Part shown: one piece after another, positions 59,361 through 64,000 of the stretch
Layout: each line of letters opens with the position of its first letter
Numbering within the stretch: the stretch's first letter is position 1
Source of the DNA: Streptomyces sp. f51
GTDB lineage: Bacteria > Actinomycetota > Actinomycetes > Streptomycetales > Streptomycetaceae
Assembly (NCBI RefSeq): GCF_037940415.1
Contig: NZ_CP149798.1
Coordinates: forward strand, 6,419,001 to 6,483,000
DNA length: 64,000 nt
Reading direction: 5' to 3'
Notes under the pieces: model-generated
Told to the model about the DNA's origin: nothing
Seen by the model: only the letters and a program-made list of their open reading frames with translations
Databases searched by the model: none
Program-made: the position numbers and the translations under genes

Positions 59361-59422
59361 CCGTTCGTGTCGCGCCGCGCCCACGCGGGGGCGGGTCACG
59401 CACCGCGCCCGGGCGGGCTGCG

Positions 59423-60400
59423 TCACGCGCCGGCGCGGGCCGCCATCCGGGCCTTGCGGGCGGCGAGCTTCTCGTCGAACTTCGAGGCTTCGGCGTCGAG
59501 GCCGCCCATGAAGAAGCCGAGCTCCTCCTGGGCCTTGATGCCCTCGGGGCCGAGGCCGTCGATCTCCAGGACCTTGAGGTGACGCAGCACCGGCTGGAGC
59601 ACGTCGTCGTGGTGGATGCGCATGTTGTAGACCTCGCCGATGGCCATCTGCGCCGCCATGCGCTCGAAGCCGGGCATGCCGTGACCGGGCATGCGGAAGT
59701 TGACGACGACGTCACGCACGGCCTGCATGGTCAGGTCGGGGGCGAGCTCGAACGCGGCCTTCAGGAGGTTGCGGTAGAAGACCATGTGCAGGTTCTCGTC
59801 GGTCGCGATGCGCGCCAGCATGCGGTCGCAGACCGGGTCGCCCGACTGGTGACCGGTGTTGCGGTGCGAGATGCGGGTCGCCAGCTCCTGGAAGGCGACG
59901 TACGCGACCGAGTGCAGCATCGAGTGGCGGTTGTCCGACTCGAAGCCCTCGCTCATGTGCTGCATCCGGAAGGCTTCGAGCTTGTCCGGGTCCACCGCGC
60001 GCGAGGCGAGAAGGTAGTCACGCATCACGATGCCGTGCCGGCCCTCCTCCGCCGTCCAGCGGTGCACCCAGGTGCCCCAGGCGCCGTCACGGCCGAAGAG
60101 GGACGCGATCTCGTGGTGGTAGCTCGGGAGGTTGTCCTCGGTGAGCAGGTTGACCACGAGGGCGATCCGGCCGATCTCGGTGACCTTGGACTGCTCCTTC
60201 TCCCAGGCCTCGCCGTCCTCGAAGATCCCGGGGAAATTGCGGGCGTCGCTGAACGGCACGTACTCGTGCGGCATCCAGTCCTTGGCGACCTTCAGGTGGC
60301 GATTGAGCTCCGTCTCGACGACTTCCTCCAGCGCGTACAGCAGGCGGGCGTCGGTCCAGGCGGCCGACGGGCTGCCGAGTTCGGGAGAAGTGATCGTCAC
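59423..60400 (-). CDS. Acyl-ACP desaturase (diiron)
   Basis: A 325-residue soluble desaturase. The diiron ligands appear as EEVVETELNRH, TEDNLPSYHHE, WTAEEGRHGIV and IATDENLHMVFY, the two ExxH pairs and partner glutamates of the stearoyl-ACP desaturase family. The GTG start at 60400 follows GGAGCACCT. It should introduce a double bond into acyl chains for membrane lipids. A row of 15-bp repeats in its promoter region suggests fatty-acid or temperature-linked control. Confidence 0.9.
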   Translation of the reverse strand: MTITSPELGSPSAAWTDARLLYALEEVVETELNRHLKVAKDWMPHEYVPFSDARNFPGIFEDGEAWEKEQSKVTEIGRIALVVNLLTEDNLPSYHHEIASLFGRDGAWGTWVHRWTAEEGRHGIVMRDYLLASRAVDPDKLEAFRMQHMSEGFESDNRHSMLHSVAYVAFQELATRISHRNTGHQSGDPVCDRMLARIATDENLHMVFYRNLLKAAFELAPDLTMQAVRDVVVNFRMPGHGMPGFERMAAQMAIGEVYNMRIHHDDVLQPVLRHLKVLEIDGLGPEGIKAQEELGFFMGGLDAEASKFDEKLAARKARMAARAGA

Positions 60401-60452
60401 AGGTGCTCCAGGGAGGGACGGGACAACGAGCGGTAAAGCTAACCTATGGCAT

Positions 60453-60491
60453 CGTAGGCTACGTCTCCGTAGGTTACGTCTCCGTAGGTTA
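60453..60491. repeat. 15-bp direct repeats at the desaturase promoter
   Basis: CGTAGGCTACGTCTC (60453), CGTAGGTTACGTCTC (60468) and CGTAGGTTA (60483) are exactly 15 bp apart. An opposed copy, TAACCTA, lies at about 60439-60445. The repeats are 53 nt and more upstream of the desaturase start and probably overlap its promoter. A TetR- or FadR-like regulator encoded elsewhere is the likely ligand. Confidence 0.75.
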
Positions 60492-60614
60492 AGAAGCCCG
60501 TAAAGGTCTCTGATCAGCGGTGATGCGGGCGACGGTGCCCGCACTTCCCGGTCCGCGCCGCAGCGACCCGGGGCGTCGGACGCCCGGGGCCGTACGGATG
60601 ACTCGCTCACTCGT

Positions 60615-61391
60615 TCAGGCGTACAGCTCCCGGAGCCTCACCGACAGACACGTCACGCAGCCTTCGAGCTTCTCGAACTCGCCGATGTCCACCACGACGG
60701 GCTCGTGGCCGAGGTCGGCGAGCAGCTCCGCGGTCTTCGGGGCGGACGCCGCCATCAGCACCTTGCCGCCGCCCAGGAGCACCACGTGCGCCCCGGACTC
60801 CTCCGGCACCGCCAGGAAGCGCGGGAAGAGCGACGGAGTGTCCACGAGGGGCTCGTGTCCGATCACCGTTCCGTCGGGCAGCGCGGTGACCGCCGACTTC
60901 AGGTGCAGCACCTTGCTGACGGGGACCGCGACGACCCGCGCCCCGAGCGGTTCGAAGACCGCTCGCAGCTGCTGGACGCCGGCCGCGTTCGTCCGGCCGC
61001 TGCGGCCGACGTAGATCGTGTCGCCGACCTTCAGGACGTCACCCCCGTCGAGGGTGCCCGGATCCCAGATCCAGTTCACCGAGCAGCCGAGGCGCGCGAC
61101 CGCCTCCTCGACCCCCGGGGTCTCGGCGCGGCGGGTCTCGGCGCCGGGACGGGTGATGAGGGCGACGTTGCGGAAGACGACGACGGCGTCCTCGACGAAC
61201 ACCGAGTCCGGGCAGTCGTCGGCCGGGTCCACCTCCACGGTCTCCCAGCCGTGCGTGCGCAGCGCCTCGGTGTACGCCTCCCACTGCTCGGCCGCGAGAT
61301 CCACGTCCACCACCGTGCGTTCCACGTGGGTGACCAGCCCCTCCGCGAGGCGGGGGCCGGGCCGGCGTACGAGCGCTTTCTGACTGGGCAC
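60615..61391 (-). CDS. ddaH: Dimethylarginine dimethylaminohydrolase
   Basis: A 258-residue amidinotransferase-fold enzyme. The catalytic triad is read as His163 in VLHLKSAVTAL, Cys248 in EGCVTCLSVRL and an acidic residue in LDGGDVL. SVFVEDAVVVFRNVALITRP supplies the guanidine-binding side. It would convert methylated arginines to citrulline and methylamines; Streptomyces DDAHs may also take arginine-like metabolites. The GTG start follows GGAGA. Confidence 0.88.
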   Translation of the reverse strand: MPSQKALVRRPGPRLAEGLVTHVERTVVDVDLAAEQWEAYTEALRTHGWETVEVDPADDCPDSVFVEDAVVVFRNVALITRPGAETRRAETPGVEEAVARLGCSVNWIWDPGTLDGGDVLKVGDTIYVGRSGRTNAAGVQQLRAVFEPLGARVVAVPVSKVLHLKSAVTALPDGTVIGHEPLVDTPSLFPRFLAVPEESGAHVVLLGGGKVLMAASAPKTAELLADLGHEPVVVDIGEFEKLEGCVTCLSVRLRELYA

Positions 61392-61520
61392 GGGAGGGTC
61401 TCCGAATCCGCCGGGGGTCTCGGCGCACCATCATGCGGCGCGGTGCACGCGCGCGAAAGCCCCCGGCCCGACGCCGGGGCACCGCCCACCCCCGACGCTA
61501 GGCCGCCCGGGCGCCCCGCA

Positions 61521-63155
61521 CTATGAGGAATACCCGACAGTTTCCGGAGCGATTTCTTTCAGTTCTCCTCCTTCCAGCAGCAGCCGTCGCGTGATGCCGA
61601 TCGACTCCAGGAACGGCATGTCGTGGCTGGCGACGATCAGCGTCCCCTCGTACGACTCCAGGGCGGTGATGAGCTGCCGGACGCTCGCCATGTCCAGGTT
61701 GTTCGTCGGTTCGTCGAGCATGAGGAGCTGCGGGGCGGGCTCGGCCAGCATCAGGGCCGCGAGCGCCGCGCGGAAGCGCTCGCCGCCGGAGAGCGTCTCC
61801 GCGAGCTGGTCGGCCTTCGCCCCCTTGAACAGGAAGCGGGCGAGACGGGCCCGGACCCGGTTGCCGGTGGCGGCCGGCGCGTACCGGGCCACGTTCTCGG
61901 CCACGCTCAGCGCGTCGTCCAGGACGTCGAGCCGCTGGGGCAGGAAGCGCAGGGGCACATGGGCCCGCGCCTCGCCCGACACCGGATCCAGCTCCCCGGC
62001 GATCGTGCGCAGGAGCGTCGTCTTGCCGGCTCCGTTGCGCCCGATGAGCGCGACCCGTTCGGGCCCGCGGAGATCGAACACCCCGTTCACCCGCGCGCCG
62101 TGCTGGAGCTCCAGCCGGTCGAGGGTCAGGACGGTGCGTCCCGGGGGCACGGCCGTGTACGGCAGGTCGACCCGGATCAGATCGTCGTCCCGTACGGCCT
62201 CCACCGCCTCGTCGAGACGCTCCTTGGCCTCGCTGAGTCTGCCCTCGTGCAGGAGCCGGTGCTTGCCCGCGGACTCCTGGGCCGAGCGCCTGCGCGCCCC
62301 CATGACGATCTTCGGCTCGCGCTTCTGGTCGTTCATCCTCTGCCCGTACCGCTTGCGCCGGGCCAACTTGACCTGGGCGTCGACCAGTTCACGCTTCTGC
62401 TTCTTCAGATCGGACTCGGCGACGCGCACCATGCGCTCCGCCGCCTCCTGTTCGGCGGCGAGCGCCTCCTCGTACGCGGAGAAGTTCCCGCCGTACCAGC
62501 CGACCTCGCCTGAGTGCAGATCGGCGATCTGGTCGGCCAGGTCGAGGAGTTCACGGTCGTGACTGACCACGACCATGACCCCGGACCAGGACTCCACGGC
62601 CGCGTACAGCCGTTGCCGCGCGTACAGGTCGAGGTTGTTGGTGGGTTCGTCGAGCAGCAGGACATCGGGGCGGCGCAGCAGGAGCGCGGCCAGCCGCAGC
62701 AGCACGGACTCGCCCCCGGACACCTCGCCGATCGTGCGGTCCAGGTCGATGTGCCCGAGGCCGAGTTCGCCGAGGGTCGCGCGGGCCCGCTCCTCGACGT
62801 CCCAGTCGTCCCCGACGACGTCGAAGTGCTCCTCGGACGCGTCGCCCGCCTCGATCGCGTGCAGGGCGGCGCGGACCGCGCGGATGCCGAGAGCCTCGTC
62901 GACCCGCAGCGCGGTGTCGAGGGTGACGTTCTGCGGCAGATGGCCGACGTCGCCCGCGACCCGGACGGTGCCGTCGGCCGGGGTGAGTTCTCCGGCGATT
63001 AGTTTCAACAGGGTTGATTTCCCTGATCCGTTGACGCCGACGAGCCCGGTGATACCGGGCCCGAAGGCGACCTGGAGGTCGTCGAAGACCTCCGTGCCGT
63101 CGGGCCAGGCGAAGGACAGGGAGGTACAGGCGACGGACGTGGGATGCGCTGACAT
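61521..63155 (-). CDS. ABC-F family ATPase (ribosome-associated, putative antibiotic resistance)
   Basis: A 544-residue protein with two ABC domains and no membrane helix. The first has LVGVNGSGKSTLLKLIAGEL, signature EVSGGESVLLRLAALLLR and Walker B VLLLDEPTNNLDLYARQR. The second has LIGRNGAGKTTLLRTIAGEL, signature TLSGGERFRAALAALMLA and LLMLDEPTNNLDM. The charged linker (about 240-330; KKQKRELVDAQVKLARRKRY) is the P-site tRNA interaction arm. Some members protect ribosomes from macrolides, lincosamides or streptogramins. The start at 63155 leaves a leader of about 230 nt. Confidence 0.9.
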   Translation of the reverse strand: MSAHPTSVACTSLSFAWPDGTEVFDDLQVAFGPGITGLVGVNGSGKSTLLKLIAGELTPADGTVRVAGDVGHLPQNVTLDTALRVDEALGIRAVRAALHAIEAGDASEEHFDVVGDDWDVEERARATLGELGLGHIDLDRTIGEVSGGESVLLRLAALLLRRPDVLLLDEPTNNLDLYARQRLYAAVESWSGVMVVVSHDRELLDLADQIADLHSGEVGWYGGNFSAYEEALAAEQEAAERMVRVAESDLKKQKRELVDAQVKLARRKRYGQRMNDQKREPKIVMGARRRSAQESAGKHRLLHEGRLSEAKERLDEAVEAVRDDDLIRVDLPYTAVPPGRTVLTLDRLELQHGARVNGVFDLRGPERVALIGRNGAGKTTLLRTIAGELDPVSGEARAHVPLRFLPQRLDVLDDALSVAENVARYAPAATGNRVRARLARFLFKGAKADQLAETLSGGERFRAALAALMLAEPAPQLLMLDEPTNNLDMASVRQLITALESYEGTLIVASHDMPFLESIGITRRLLLEGGELKEIAPETVGYSS

Positions 63156-63391
63156 GAGGGCCTCGCGAATGCTGGATGCGGTCGGGGGTACGCGTAGGGG
63201 ACACCGCGAGGCGACGACGATCCGGTTCGGAGGAGAGCGGGAGGAAGGCTCCGTACCAAGGACGGCTCGAACGCCGAGGTCGCACGCTGCGCACACACGG
63301 GGTCCGACAGGACCAGCCGGGTGTGACGCGGTGTCTCAGACCTCAGACGAGCAACGTCCTTCTCCATTCGACGGCAACAGAACCGCTTCAC
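63156..63391 (-). promoter_or_regulatory. Long leader of the ABC-F gene with hairpins
   Basis: From a predicted start near 63385, about 230 nt precede the ABC-F start. Read on the minus strand, a stem GGTCC/GGACC with flanking CACAC/GTGTG lies around 63290-63325. An open frame beginning at 63391 (MKRFCCRRMEKDVARLRSET) runs into the gene in another frame. Leader attenuation is known for several antibiotic-resistance ABC-F genes, so this is a candidate, but I cannot define switch structures by eye. Confidence 0.4.
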
Positions 63392-63420
63392 ACCGTAAGG
63401 ACGGTCCCGAGGGCTGTCAA
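63392..63420 (-). promoter_or_regulatory. Consensus promoter for the ABC-F gene
   Basis: On the minus strand TTGACA (63415-63420) and TACGGT (63392-63397) are separated by exactly 17 bp. This is a near-ideal housekeeping sigma promoter and the clearest in the window. Confidence 0.75.
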
Positions 63421-63457
63421 AGGATTAACGCGCCCACCGACGAACCGAGGAGACCCC

Positions 63458-64000
63458 GTGCCGAACGGCCCGCTCTCGTTGCCCGCCCGGCTCCACCTCC
63501 TGGCGTGGGACACCACGAAGGGGAGGATCACCGGGTCCACCCACCTCCATCACCTGGTGCGCGCCGGCGCCCTCACCGAGCTCGCCCAGCGCGGGCTGCT
63601 CGTCGACGACGAGGGAATCGTCACCCCCGTCGACGCCGACTCGCGGACGGGTGACGTCGTGCTCGACGGCCTCCTGGAGCTCGTGTCGGAGTCCCGGCCC
63701 CGCGGGTGGAAGCCGTGGGTCACCTGCCGCGCCCGGTACACCCTGGACGCCGTACGCGCCCAGCTCGTCGCCGAGGGATATCTGCGGGCGGAGCGGAAGC
63801 GGGTCCTCGGGCTCTTCCCGTCCGTCGAGTACGAGCTGGACCGGGTGCCCGCGGTCGAGGCCCTGCGCGCCCGGGCACGGGAGGTGCTGGAGGGGCCCGT
63901 GCCCGTCGCCGAGGTCGACGACCGCGACGCGGCCCTCGTCGCGCTGGCCACCGCCGCCGAGCTCCGCACCTTCGCGTCGGCCAGGGAACGCAGGCTCCAC
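63458..64000 (+). CDS. GPP34/GOLPH3-family protein, cut by the window end
   Basis: A GTG start after GAGGAG opens a frame that continues past the right edge (181 residues seen). The sequence LPARLHLLAWDTTKGRITGS, LVRAGALTELAQRGLLVDDE and DVVLDGLLELV matches the GPP34 family, related to eukaryotic GOLPH3/Vps74, which binds phosphatidylinositol phosphates. In Streptomyces such proteins are common and some are linked to development, but their function is unsettled. The gene is divergent from the ABC-F gene. Confidence 0.85.
   Translation, partial: MPNGPLSLPARLHLLAWDTTKGRITGSTHLHHLVRAGALTELAQRGLLVDDEGIVTPVDADSRTGDVVLDGLLELVSESRPRGWKPWVTCRARYTLDAVRAQLVAEGYLRAERKRVLGLFPSVEYELDRVPAVEALRARAREVLEGPVPVAEVDDRDAALVALATAAELRTFASARERRLH

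Overview
The window is a 64 kb piece of a high-GC actinomycete chromosome, almost certainly Streptomyces. It has GTG and TTG starts, codons rich in G or C at the third position, many ATGA/GTGA/TTGA stop-start overlaps, a WhiB protein, DUF2510 membrane proteins, a separate LigC ligase and LigD-type polymerase, an XRE/DUF6879 pair and a PcaV-controlled pca operon. I saw no rRNA, tRNA, insertion sequence, integrase or CRISPR array.

Layout. 1-1111: a divergent pair of a cut-off regulator-like gene and a stand-alone MmyB-like ligand-binding protein. 1182-6943: a GntR regulator overlapping a soluble cache (PDC) protein, divergent from a spermidine/putrescine-type ABC importer. 6984-10471 (minus): a HicB-like protein, a DUF4097 beta-solenoid protein and a DrrA/DrrB-like ABC exporter, with two arrays of short repeats in exact 10-bp register. 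10847-16753: trans-4-hydroxy-L-proline catabolism (three-subunit D-hydroxyproline dehydrogenase, deaminase, 2-epimerase, GntR regulator). 16944-22990: LacI regulator, CUT1 sugar importer and GH13 alpha-glucosidase. 23018-29409: NitT/TauT-type importer, IclR regulator and a VanA/VanB-like Rieske O-demethylase. 29754-36812: lipid-related genes (phospholipase C, scramblase-like protein, DMT transporter, PAP2 phosphatase) plus a TetR gene preceded by six 16-bp tandem repeats. 37456-40122: a large STAND-like ATPase without the expected LuxR DNA-binding domain. 40190-46172: the beta-ketoadipate operon pcaIJHGBL with divergent pcaV; no pcaF is present. 46186-55241: a DUF3048 lipoprotein, LigC, a patchwork of small hypothetical genes and an XRE/DUF6879 cassette, then the LigD-type polymerase. 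55389-64000: a second LacI regulator, a VOC protein, a WhiB protein, a lipase-like hydrolase, an acyl-ACP desaturase with 15-bp repeats at its promoter, DDAH, an ABC-F protein with a long leader, and a GPP34/GOLPH3-family gene cut by the window edge.

Functionally the window is a block of nutrient-uptake and catabolic modules, each with its own local regulator. VanAB would make protocatechuate from vanillate, and the pca genes would then open its ring. The less explained parts are the phased repeat arrays, the HicB/DUF4097/ABC operon, the soluble cache/GntR pair and the insert between LigC and the LigD-type polymerase. All functional calls rest on reading the protein sequences and on family knowledge. 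No database search was run.
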